A DNA stretch of 64,000 bases from Galerina marginata (taxonomy: Eukaryota; Basidiomycota; Agaricomycetes; Agaricales; Galerinaceae), in assembly GCA_023014335.1 (NCBI GenBank), contig JAECYW010000008.1:62001-126000 (forward strand), read 5' to 3'. This document shows positions 30,243 to 41,558 of the stretch, in pieces. Every line of letters starts with the position of its first letter. Position 1 is the first letter of the stretch. A program made the position numbers and the translations under genes. The notes beneath the pieces are model-generated. The model was not told the DNA's origin. It searched no databases and was given only the letters and a program-made list of their open reading frames with translations.

Positions 30243-30989
30243 ATGGCTGGTATGTTTAGTTTTATCCTTTCGGTCTTGACTCTTGCCCACAGTGTTAATT
30301 CACTGGCCGCCCCCGCAAGCCCATTCGTGATCGAAGGAGGCAGCGTCAACATCGTCGGTTTTGTCAATATCAACAATTTTCAAGGGAGGGGCCTTAATCT
30401 CGCCAACCCTTCTCGTGTTGCCAACGGAACAGCTGTGATTGCTTTTCCATCCGATTTTTCGAGTTCAAATAATCAACAAGTCAGTAATTTTGATCCTATT
30501 GAAACCTAGGCCTTTTCTCAATAATATGCTTTCAGTGGCAATTCATTGCTACAGGACCTCCCGGGCAATTCATCATTCAAAATGGTATTGCGCCATGGCT
30601 AGTGTCGTTCCCTGCAGCCCCAAATGGAAATCCGACCGGGGGACAAACGGTTGCGTCTTCCAGCGTTCCAGCGATATTCAACGTGACGTCTACCAATCCA
30701 CCAAATGTACAGTAAGTGACATCTTTCTTCCAACTTGAATTAGTAGCCAGTGGATCTCATGGGATGTACTCTTAGACTCGTCGACCATGTGAACGGCCTG
30801 GCTTTGACTGCTTGGGCTCAGATTACCGGTTTGTCTTCCAGCCCAGTGATTAGGACATTCTCTGCAGTCAAGTCGTAATTTCATCTAATTTTTCCACAGG
30901 TGACATTTGAACCTGTAATGCCAGCTCTCGCTCCACAACAAGTTTGGGGTGTTATCGCTGCCCGTGAGGAATACACTAAAATTCGTTGA
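30243..30989 (+). CDS. Small secreted beta-trefoil-like (ricin-B-type fold) protein, 190 aa
   Basis: Four exons (30243-30479, 30536-30711, 30776-30845, 30900-30989) join in phase to 573 nt, 190 residues plus stop. A secretion signal covers roughly residues 1-22 (FSFILSVLTLAHSVNSLA). The mature part has repeated lectin-like landmarks: IVGFVNINNFQGRGLNL, NNQQWQFI, a second glycine-rich QFIIQN strand, VNGLALTAW and PQQVWGVI. The QxW motifs and three-fold spacing point to a beta-trefoil of the ricin-B type, a fold widespread in mushroom lectins and protease inhibitors. Carbohydrate binding is not shown; the key residues of known lectins are not obvious. The third intron starts GTGATT, and the alternative GTTTGT donor would create an immediate stop. 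A clean TATA box precedes it, so the gene is probably expressed. Confidence 0.75.
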
Positions 30990-31719
30990 CTCTTCAGCAA
31001 CTGATCCACCGGCAGCTGCTACTTAATATGGAGCATTCGACAATTATGAAAGTGGGGAACCATTTGGGAACTATGTACCGTTGCCAAGCTCGGATGTCGC
31101 ACTATACATTTGTGTTATTACGTCGTCCATTTGCAGAGAAGGGGGTACACTAAAATATGGTAAATAACAGAACAGAATAAAAATGTGTTACTGATGTGGT
31201 CCAATTTTACTCGCCTCGTTATATAAAATATATTATTTTGAGCTTTTCACTTGAATGAGATATCCGATAGTTATGAGTGGCTTTGATGTGCAACGAGAAG
31301 GTATTTGAGAAATTTAAGAGGGTGGGAGTAAGGAACCACAAAAACGAGAGCCATAAAATCGCTAATGATGTTCAGATTCACAGCTCCCCGTAAACGAGTA
31401 AACACTACTGCTGCATTACACAACTATCCAGAAGGTCATGACAGACGCTTAGGAGGAAGAAGTAATTAAAAGCAAGCCGATCTCCGTGGGCCTGCCTATC
31501 TATACGGACCGTTTGCGGGCTCTACTACTCGCAAGCAAGATCTCCAATATATTGCTTTTTTTTTTGGGTCGACCAATTCCAATATACATAACACCTCAAG
31601 GTTCAAGCCTCAGGCCTCAGGCCTCGATGCCTTCTCTCTACTCGCTTTCGTCCAGTGTTCCAGTCGATGATTTGATGGGAGTTCGACGTTTGCCCAATCG
31701 ACGTCTGTTCCCATCAAAA
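30990..31719. other. Intergenic
   Basis: AT-rich 3' flank of the secreted gene; no supported gene. Confidence 0.4.
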
Positions 31720-33050
31720 CTACCTCTGGGCATCGTGGCGAAATTGCTCTTGGACTGATCCTGCGTAGCCACCAATCCACGGGGAAAACCTAGTTACGTT
31801 TTAGGGAAGATAAATAGGAGCGGCCTGGAGGACTGAGACGACGATCCTTTGAAAGTGACGAAGGATCATAAGAAAAGATATCGTGCTAAAAATAACGCGT
31901 GGGAATCCAGTTACGATCTTCCTTGATCACTGCCATCAACATCGAGGTCGACACCTGCCACATCGACGAGCGTGCTTAACATCCTCATACGCCATCCTCT
32001 ACGGCATCATCTCTGGGAATTCTGGCTCTTAGACCACCCAAGAACATGTTTTGAGAAAGTATGGTCCGCTCACCGACAAAACCCAGTCTCCACGGGCAAC
32101 CTCCTCAACATCGACGAGCTCGTCTTTCTTTCGAATGCTCTTCTGCCGCTCCTGTTAGTCTGAGAAGCGATGTAGAGCATGCGCATGGACAAGGGGCTCT
32201 GTCTCGAAGCCAGTTTCGTTTGAATGTTCGTGTGTGTGCCACCGAGTGGACATATGCCCGTGGCTGCCGTGAATTCCAAGCAGACGTACTCTCTTCTCGA
32301 GGATGATATGTGAGGTTTTCGATCCATTTCTCCTTTCAACTTACAGAAGGACCCGATTTCCCGCTACCGTAGGGCTTCAACTGCAGCGCTAACCATCATG
32401 GTACGCTCTATCTGCAGCTATCAGCAATATAACTGACCTACTTCCTGATCATTTCGTAGGTCTGTGTAGTTTTGAAATCTGGAACACATACCAAACTTCT
32501 CCGTTCAATCCCTCCTGTAAATTTTGACCTACGTTCTTTCATCCTTGACCTATCTTTGATGACACCGTCCGTAGAACCTACCAATTTCTGCAAAAATGTA
32601 CATCATTTTCGCTTCCAAGAGGTTCTTCGGCCAATAAACGATGTTTAGTGTCCTGTACGTTCGACCTCGATTTTCATTTCTTTCCGCGCTCATCAGACCC
32701 CTTCGCAGAGTTCTTGCCAACTTTCAGAAGCAGGATGTACTCCCTGACGTACTCGTCAAGTATCCTAGCCCAGTTTCAATGCCACTCAAAGTACGCGATT
32801 TTTGTCTTTATCGCCAATATGACGAACCTCCTCCTAGTCAGCGATGAGATCTTAAACGCATGGTTCAGTCATGTCGTTCGATCCCTCTTGTAAGTTTTAT
32901 CCTACCTGTTCCTCTGTCTGTCAACTGATCATACCGTCTTTAGGGCTTATCAATACCAAGAGCCCCTTCCACATCGGTGAGTGAGCGAGCTCAGCCTCGG
33001 GCGAGTTTCGTCGCTAAGCAAACCTCCTCTAGACAGAACACTATCAGGTT
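31720..33050 (+). repeat. Decayed repeat unit, copy 2
   Basis: Diverged direct copy of 27546-29330, with the same landmarks in the same order. Similarity fades after about 33050. It is followed about 0.7 kb downstream by the P450 gene, whereas copy 1 is followed by a CHAT remnant and copy 3 by the intact CHAT gene and a P450 fragment. Confidence 0.65.
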
Positions 33051-33771
33051 CTCCGTGCTAACTGTCCGCCACTTTGTCACCCCCAGCTCCTACATGGACG
33101 CTGGCGGTGGTGTTTGCCTGCGCGTGTATCGTTTGTATTCTAACCGATCGAGATTCGATAAGAAAAGGCGTAGTCTTGCAGATCCGGTCATCTTCAAAAT
33201 GCAACAGTGCAGGAAATGGGGTAATAATGAGAATCCCCGTTTGTGGTGCGTGGAACAGGAGGTTCCGGCTGCGATCGATGACGATTGGGGTTTGGGAAAG
33301 GTACCTGCTGATTTGATGGGATGAGACGGGTTAAACTTAACTTGTATTCGTTTTCCGTAGGTCATTGAGTCTCAATCACACTTGATCTAAAACTGGGGGG
33401 CTATTTATACTGCGCTAGATTCCCTGAAGGCCAAACTTCGTCAACGCCACCAAGAATGATTTGGACATATTTTGAATGGTGGGCAGGCATTGTTTTGGTA
33501 GCCGATGTTTGGACTTAAAATTGATTCAACAAGGTTGCTTCTCCCTCTTGAGATCAAACAGCTGCAATCCTTTAGCTCTGAGCCAAGAATTGGGTCTGGG
33601 GTTTCCTTCAAAAGTGATTAGAAAGGATCAGGAACGCCGATTCAAATTGAAGGTATTGCATTATAGCACAATCACGTTGACGAGATTATGGAACTGCTTT
33701 CGACAAGCGGCTTCCGTGCTCGTATATCAAGCGGGGTCGTGTCCAAATATTCTCCGTAGTTCGCTCTTCAC
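33051..33771. other. Intergenic upstream of the P450
   Basis: Contains a plus-strand frame (32977-33324) overlapping the end of the repeat unit, with no recognised motif. No clear TATA box was seen close to the P450 start. Confidence 0.4.
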
Positions 33772-35805
33772 ATGGATACGAACATGAATATCTTGGGTGT
33801 GGCAACCTTTACACTGGCCGCTCTTTTCGCCTGGATTCTGAAGAAATACTATGGCATCCCTAGCTCGCGAAAGCCGTACCCGCCAGGCCCACGGCCCCTA
33901 CCACTCGTCGGAAATATATTTGATATGCCTCGAAAGAAGGAGTGGGAGACATTTTCGAAGTGGAAGGAGGAATACGGTGAGTATTCGGCTCTTCATTCTG
34001 ATACTTCTTATTTTATATCCATCGTTCGTAGGTGACATTGTCTTTCTCAGTATTTTTGGCCGTCCTGTAGTCATCCTTAACTCTGTCGAGGCTACAACGG
34101 ATCTCTTGCTTAACAGGTCAACCATCTACTCGGATAGACCTTACTTCCCGCTCATCGAACTGTGAGTTAAATTAAAGGATACGATTTACTCGACCGATTC
34201 TTACGATTATTCAATGTCGCCAGCACAGGTCACCTCGCCTCAAACGTGGGCTTTATGTCTTACGGGAAGGAATGGGCAGCTCTTCGCAAAACGTTTGCCG
34301 GTGGGTTTAGTCAAGCCAACCTGGCTGCCTATTACGACTCTCACCGCACGGCTACTATGAACCTGCTAAAGAATTTCTATCAAGACCCGACGAATCATGC
34401 CACGCATTTTAAGCTGTAAGTCTCCTTGCGATAATTTTATTCGGTTGACGGGTAATGTTCGAGCAGACATGCCGTTCAGCTTATTATAGATGTCACATAT
34501 GGTATTCAAGTCACCTCGTTTGATCATCCCCTGGTTCAGCTCGCGACTCGCGTTCTAACGGCGTTGCCCGTTCTTATGAGTCCAGCCATGTGGGTTCTCA
34601 ACCCTATTCCATTAGGTGAGCGAAGGTCGTGATAATACCTTTTGACTGCTGTGTAACCCATCAGTACTAATATTACAGGGTAGGTTACCGGAAAAAGCAA
34701 GCCGTCCTTCACGTCATGCCTGCTTCAGGAAATGGAAAGCACGGCTGGAAGCGCCGAAAAAGAGACCTTAATACGCAACAGTGCGGCAGCTGCATACGGA
34801 GGTTAGTAAACTCATGAACCTTCTATCAATTTATGTATTCTTATTATATGCAATTTAGGCTCTTCTGACACAGTAAAATTCGCAGTCTCAACCGTACCCG
34901 CATCATTTGACAAACCATTGTTTTCAGACGACAGCGGTAGCCCATACGTTCCTCCTTGCGATCCTGCTCTATCCCCAAGCTCAACAACGCGCCCAGAAAG
35001 AAATCGATCTTATAGTTGGGAACGGGCGACTTCCTGATTTTGGTGATCGCCCTCACCTGCCGTATACCTCCAGTATATTGAAAGAGGTTTTACGTTGGCA
35101 TACTTCGACACCGCAAGGTTTAGCGCTTTATCTGTTTCTATCTTTCGATTAAACAGTATAGCTTTTTATAGGAATACCACACTCCCTGGCACAGGACGAC
35201 AATTATTGTGGATATCATATACCCGCTGGGTCCATTATTATAGGAAACACATGGTATTTAATTACAACAATCTGTCGTACTTGGTATTAAAATAATGAGA
35301 TCACAGGGGAATTCTACATGACTCGACAGTCTTCAAAGACCCGTTCGATTTCCGACCAGAACGTCACCTTGAGCCACTTTCAGAAGAAGTGGCTGCGCAA
35401 ATGGAAATTTTTAACCGCATCGCTTTTGGATTCGGAAGAAGGCACGTCCACGTGTTGCTTAGCGTACTCTCGACTGTGTAAATTGTGTCTAATATTAATA
35501 TCGTCTACGTCCAGATTATGTCCAGGAAAGGACTTTGCCGAAGACGCACTCTGGTTGCTCATCGCGCAATTCTTAGCTGTGTATAGCGTCACCCCCGATT
35601 CGAACTTTCCACCGGCAAAAGCTGAGTTCACTTCCGGCCCTCTTTCGTAAGTGTAATCATTGCTCGTTTATATGGTAAGCGGCTTATGCAAAATTATCGC
35701 TCGGCGTCTACTTTCCTTTATAGACAACCTGTTCCTTTCAAGTGCAAGATATACCCTCGATCAGACAGTGCGAAGCTTCTCATCGACCAAGAAATCGATA
35801 CATGA
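33772..35805 (+). pseudogene. Cytochrome P450 with one internal deletion/frameshift
   Basis: Eleven exons can be followed: 33772-33976, 34032-34161, 34224-34415, 34467-34615, 34684-34801, 34859-34872, 34928-35117, 35172-35253, 35307-35441, 35515-35646 and 35724-35805. The product has an N-terminal membrane anchor, the proline hinge (YPPGPRPLPLVG), the I-helix block GSSDTT, ExxR (KEVLR), the PERF region (FRPERH) and the haem loop FGFGRR|LCPG. All phases agree except exon 5. There, after YRKK the frame jumps to one reading PSFTSCLLQEMESTAG, with roughly 35-40 residues missing. The predicted total is about 476 codons instead of about 510. The gene is therefore likely inactive unless the deletion is an assembly artefact. 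The haem motif is split by an intron that appears to use a GC donor (GCACGT). It most resembles the basidiomycete O-methylsterigmatocystin-oxidoreductase-like P450 group (from memory). Confidence 0.85.
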
Positions 35806-37173
35806 AAATAGGACACGGTACGTTCTCCGCTTTCATCGCTGCCCACTGATTAGCTTATTCTTATCGATCGTCGTCGATACTAGCAGCGGAATCGACCTCA
35901 ATGGCCTTGGGGACTTTATCAGCGCGGGATGGGCGAAGGTCTGCGGAGACGATGATGCGGATCAGCAGCGGATGAAGGTGAGGACTCGATGTCGACCGGA
36001 ATATGGGTGGGTGGGGACGCTGGGACGTCTCTGAAGACTCTTTACTCGTTCTCCTTTTCAGTTTTTATCTCCGCATCTCGTTATATTTGGCTTCGTCGAT
36101 CTCTTAAATTTTCTTGTCGCTTCTTCATCCTGATGCTTTCTTTTTCCGTCCTTGAACTTAACGGTATTGCAGCGACTTAAACCGACTTTGTGAATAATGA
36201 ACTTGCGTTGCGGGCCAACGCTGCGCGTGGCATTTACGAGACCCCGCTTGTTGCCCCCTTGAGGTTTGAAAACCACTTGGAAAACCAGTGACGTTTTTAG
36301 TGACCTGGCGCATTGAGCATGCCCTCGGAATTCAGATAATATATCATGTCAATTTATGCCCTCAGAACTCTTAGTGGGATTATATCTATATCTTTTGAAC
36401 ACTTCTTACCATAGCAAATTTTATTCACATCTCGCCGGTTTCACGCGATAGGCGCCATCGCCGCTTAGTTCATATTCCATTCCGGAGACAGCCTCTCCCC
36501 CGTGGTCATCTTACCCGGGGCATTTTCAAAATACCCCTGCTAAGCCAACAACCAGTTTGGTCAATTCCCCCATGTGCCACACTTCATTGTTCATTGACAT
36601 TTCGGATTTTTTGTTTCTTCCGGCACTTGACTCCGCACCGCCTTTTCCTCAATCGCTTCTCTTGTTGTCCCAATGGACCTCCGTGAAATCCTACTGTAAT
36701 TCATTTAATAGAGTCATCATGGCCGTTTCACCCTGACAAATTTTCTCATTTATTGTCAAGTACATTATTCTCGTTTGATTTCAGTTCTCCATTTCATTTT
36801 GATTTTTTACTCCAATTTCCAATGTTTTTACACTATTTAAGCCCCCGCCCGTATTGTCGGCAAGAGCAAGTGAATTACACTCCCATTTTTCCCTCTCAAA
36901 TCTCGTTTACTCAGCCTCTAATTTCGAACTCAGTGGCCTTTGTCGTTTGCAATGCCAGCCGTCTACGGCTTCGCTCATGCTCCCTACTTCATACTTCGAC
37001 CTTTCCACTTTGTTCAGTATTCTTGTCGGACCCTAAGAACCCTCGGAGTCATTCGTTATGGCGCTTATTTGTTGAGATTTCGTGAACATATCTTGTCGAT
37101 AGCAGCTTTCGGAATCCTTGGTCAGAAATGTCTGAGAAAACTTCTGACTAATCAAACACATGTGATACGTGGA
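35806..37173. other. Intergenic
   Basis: No supported gene. Frames at 35660-36180 and 36753-37215 have biased hydrophobic translations but no motif or splice partners. Confidence 0.4.
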
Positions 37174-37396
37174 ACTTTATTCCCAGTGAAAAACGCCTCG
37201 AGTGAGGTTGTCTGAAATTGAGTGGCCTCGAGCCCTTTCCCATGAGAGCTTGGTACTTCGAGCGTCGTCGAGTGGCTGCACGATTTCATCAGATTATTGC
37301 CAAGGCTTTCAGTCTTGGCATGCCTTGGAAGGGCGTGGAAGGCGCTGACAAACCATGGGTACATGAATGATTTTCACGCTCGCAAAGTTCAACTTC

Positions 37397-39211
37397 AAGT
37401 GAAAGCTATTGACCCAGCAAAAGTGTCGGTAACACGTGACTTTGGGAATTTCCCATCAGCCAAAGTTGAACTTCAACGAATAAGTCTTGTAGGGCCGGTG
37501 CCCGGCAAAGCCCACTCCCATTCTCTTTTTTGTTGCTATGTATGGCTCTATGTGAAGGCTCAGGCTACAAGCAAGCTGCGATTGACGGCGGAACTGCTAT
37601 CTACAAACATGGTTTTTACAAGCCTTAAACCCCATCTGTCAATAAGGCTTCTCCTCCTCACGCCAAGTTCCAACAGCAAATTGTCATATTTTATTTTACT
37701 GCCGAATCCTGCCATGTTTCCATTTGATTGTTTCTTGCTTGAAAGATGGTCCACACCTTCAGGGGACAAAGTTCGTGACTGACTGACCATGCTCATCATC
37801 GCCGATCGGAGATGGCTCAGATGATGAAATAAATGCAAACGTCGGGTGCGGCATTCCTGGTCGCAATGCAGAGCTTCTGAATGGCTCTGACACACGACAA
37901 TTGACAGGATCAACAGCCATTTCACGGTCGGTCGTCTCCAATGATGAACTGAACACAAAATCCGGGATCCTGGAGAGCGAAACACAGTGTTCTTGAAACT
38001 TGGTGCAGAAAGACGATAGTCGACGCATGAAGGCCGGTGGAAATTTTTGAAAGATCGCATCAAGTCGGAACTCGAGCCAGCAATGAATTCATCTCGAGAC
38101 GGAGGCTGTCGTGAACATAAAGTCATTCCAATCCACGGTGAGACACAGGTCAGTACCGGTCAGTAGTTGTGATACTAAAAGTTGGCTGGTCCGGCAGTGC
38201 GTCAATGAGCGTCCAGTAATAAAATGTAAAGCAAGAGTGGGAACGAATATAAGAGAAACGGGAGAGGAGCTGATGAGGGCGGTAGACAGCATGGGTAATG
38301 GATGTGGAACTGAAAGAGGAAGAATTGGTGGGGTGGTTTCGCAACTTATATCTCGGCACAGTGGAGGTCACAAGATATGCCGTTCAAAATACATCGGGCC
38401 CAAAAAGGAAAGGGATTGCTCTCTCACTGCTGCGCCTGGACTATTTTGCCGGGGATGCAAAATGCAAAGCAAGTTGTTTGGATTTTGCCAAGTCACGTGT
38501 CCCCACCGTAGGATGGGCAAAATAGTGATGGGCAAAATTCAAACAACCTACCGTCGGATTTTGCGCACCCCTCAAAATAATCCAGCCGCGGCTGTGTCTA
38601 AAACCCACTACCTAAAGGTCGTGGGAACTTTACGAAATGTCCTCTGCGAGTTTGCATCGCCGTCGTCGTCAGCGGCGGCCTCAAAGCTGCATAATCAAGT
38701 ATTAAGTAGATTATTTATTGCTTATTAGTTCCTGCAATAAATTGAGCTGTTCCTCATTTTAAAAAACGCCCTCGTTGTTGTTGTCAACTCGGTGGCACAG
38801 GCAAGGCACCAACAAGGTCTACCAGGAGGTCATATGGAGATCAATTGCCGGATATAAGCCTTGTAGCAACGCATAACTCAACTGGAATTTATTCGCAAAA
38901 TGCTGTCCTCATCGCGGTCACCTACGACAACGACGAACCACAACAAAGTCACTGCAAAGAAACCATCCTTTTTTTGGGGGCTTTTCCCCCCCAGAAACGG
39001 TGAAACAACTCAATAGGACTTAAAAGATATTGATTATTCTACTTAATACTTGATTATGCAGCTTTGAGGCCGCCGCTGACGACGACGGCGATGCAAACTC
39101 GCAGAGGACAATGGACATTTCGTAAAGTTCATTGAAGTTCAACTTTGGCTGATGGGAAATTCCCAAAGTCACGTGTTACCGACACTTTTGCTGGGTCAAT
39201 AGCTTTCACTT
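37397..39211. repeat. Inverted-repeat element nested in the hAT-like element
   Basis: The right arm 39038-39211 is continuous (174 bp). Its inverted complement is found in two separated pieces: 37397-37476 (80 bp, apparently exact against 39132-39211) and 38625-38710 (against 39038-39130, one small gap). The unit between the arms (38711-39037) is about 330 bp. Confidence 0.75.
37481..38624. other. Insertion splitting one arm of the inverted repeat (about 1.14 kb)
   Basis: Relative to the intact right arm, the left arm is interrupted here. The flanking bases are GAA on both sides (37478-37480 and 38625-38627 region), a possible 3 bp target duplication. The insert begins TAAGTCTTGTAGGGCC and ends AAAGGTCGTGG without visible terminal inverted repeats. 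It has no recognised coding content. A deletion in the right arm is the alternative explanation. Confidence 0.45.
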
Positions 39212-40229
39212 CAACTTCAACTTCTTCCATCGCCACGTATCACCCTACCACCGCAATACTAGTTTCCCCACTTCCACTTAGCCTCACCACCTCACAGCCT
39301 CGGCATCACCTCACAGCCTCACCACCACCTTTCAGCCTCCCCATCGGCTTTCTATAATCCTAGCCCCAAGATTGTAAGTCATCGCGTGGTCTAACAATTC
39401 TTCCTTTTGAAGTCATTTATGTCAGTATTCTGTGGTGCGAAGGGGAACAACTTGGTTTGGGTGGATTCCGGTATGTCGTTTATTGTTGCCGCTCAGTTAG
39501 GATTCTTATTACCTTCTGTAGAGCTCTTGTTGCGTTTGGTTACCTTCGTGCGGCAGTCTACGAAAATTACAAGGTGCGTTATTCGCGGTTCCCCTTTCTT
39601 CATACCCCTACTTCATCGCTTTCTGTGATGTCGCTATCGCTACTACCTGTCAGTGGTTTCTACAAGGGTTTTGGCCAGAGGACAGGAAAGCTGCGTGTTA
39701 GTATACTGAGTAGTTGTACGGCTCTGTATTATTATTAAACTTGAATCCACTCTATTTCACCCCATATGACCACATGATTCATTGAGCCACGTTGACTGGG
39801 ATCGAGAAAATTTGAGTGCTTTTAGAATCTATCATGCTTGAAGGGACTCGAGAAGGCTCTAATCATGTAGACTATAGTCGAGCCAAATCGAGCGGGGTAG
39901 ATTTTCCATCAATTTAATCGACACCACACGAATTGGCTCGAGTTGATACGAAAATTCTTCGAGCCATTCTCACTTTTCGGACGACATCGAGTGCTGTCGA
40001 CTGGATTGATGGCGCACGATACCACACGACTCCACTCAATCCTGCTCGAGGCGTTTCTCACTGGGCTTTATTCCCATAACAGGCTCCAAACTAGGTCACC
40101 GTGTGAACTGAAACTGAACTCTGGGTACAAGAACGATCCCCTTACGGGTCTCGTAAACTTGGTCACATGATGATATGAGCATCTGAGCAAACTTGACCGT
40201 GTAGAGGGAAGACCACTCTGTGCCGAAAC

Positions 40230-41440
40230 CTAGCTCTCGACCGTTTGGTACAACCGATGCAGCGCGGTCGATACCTCCCACATCGACCACGCGCTCAATT
40301 GATCAACATCTTTCTACGGCTTCTTCGACATCCTCTCTGCAAGAAATCCTGGCGGCTCATCGCTCCTTCCGTTCTAGTAGTCTCACCTCAATCTTGCGGA
40401 CGACCAAGTTTCTGTGTCTTTGGACTCTGGATGACCGCTAGGAGGATGTGCTTTCCTTCTACTGCGCGGCTCAGGCTGCAGCGCCAACCATCAAGGTACG
40501 CTTTATCTGCACCCATCATCAGCAGAACGGACTGCATCCTGACATTTCTTGGCCCTTTCTGGTTTCTAAATCTGAAACCTGAGCCCCAATTCTTCCGTTC
40601 AGTCCTTCGTGTAAGTATTGCCCTACTTTCTTTCATCCTTGACTTCTGCTTTGAATCTTTTGATGACACTGTCCATAGAACTCATAAAGTGCTGCACATG
40701 TGTATACCGCTTTTGCCTCCATTAGGTCCTTAAACCAGTAAAAAACCGCTAGTGCCCTGTACGTTTGACCTCGCATTTTCTTTTCCCGCTCATCATAGAC
40801 CCTTTCATGAAGCTTTTACCGCGTTTCAGAAGCTGTAGGTACACCCGTCCGTACTCGTTGAATATTCTAACTTTCAATTCCTTAACTCATGGCCCCAACA
40901 CTTCGAATCGACCCTAGTTTGCATCTTTGGCCATATGCAGCCGCAACGCAATTCTTCTGCTCCCCCGCTCAGCGAATAAGACCTAAACGCATGGTAGAGT
41001 CCTTTCGTTCTACCCTTTTGTAAGCTTTATCCTATTGGCCCTAAGTTCCGCAAGTTGCTGTAATTGCTTGCTGGTGATACCGTCTGTTGGACTCATCAAC
41101 CAGAATGTACTCTCAGACGTATTCACGAACTTAAACAGCCATTCAGTTCCGTCACCGAAGGTATCTATCAACTTAATCGTTCATTCAATAGGAGGTCCGT
41201 GCCTTTCGTTTCCTGCGATCTTTCTTTCCGTGGCGTTTACCCCCCATCCCGTGCTTACAGCCAGCTTAAAACCACGGACTACACCCCGGAATGTAAGGCG
41301 CCTAGACATCGCGCCTTCCGTTCGTTGATTTTTTCCGTGTCGTATTCTGGCTGTGATACTATTCCTACAGACGACTTGAACTCCCTTACAGGTATTTGTA
41401 CGAGTCGCATGACTATCTCTACAGTATGAGAGATAGATAG
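40230..41440 (+). repeat. Decayed repeat unit, copy 3
   Basis: The blocks GCAGCGCCAACCATCAAGG, TACGCTTTATCTG, CATCCTTGACnT, GATGACACnGTCC, TTGCATCTTTGGCCATATGC and CGTGTCGTATTCTG match copies 1 and/or 2. It lies immediately downstream of the 3' end of the CHAT gene, in the same relative arrangement as copy 1 and its CHAT remnant. Confidence 0.6.
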
Positions 41441-41558
41441 CTTGACTATAACCTATCAGATAGTACACAAATTGGCATATTGAGACGAGAACAGAATAGC
41501 TAGTTTACAAAGAAAAAAAAAGATAGAATAGAAGCTCAATGGTTGATAGGAATTACGG

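Larger units (their letters stand above)
37182..40065. mobile_element. hAT-like element with nested insertions (2.9 kb)
   Basis: The ends are inverted repeats: CCCAGTGAAAAACGCCTCGAG at the left and the complement of a GAGAAACGCC variant at the right (CTCGAGGCGTTTCTCACTGGG). Both are flanked by CTTTATT (37175-37181 and 40066-40072), a 7 bp direct duplication; an eighth base does not match. Both subterminal zones (37182-37380 and about 39790-40065) carry many copies of a TCGAG motif, as in hAT elements. No transposase frame is present. The middle is occupied by a separate inverted-repeat element (about 37397-39211), itself apparently interrupted. The right-hand internal region 39212-39790 is unassigned. 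Confidence 0.6.

Noticed and set aside
38938..39000. C- and G-homopolymer runs as a possible G-quadruplex
   Set aside because: Only one or two short runs; not enough for a supported structure.
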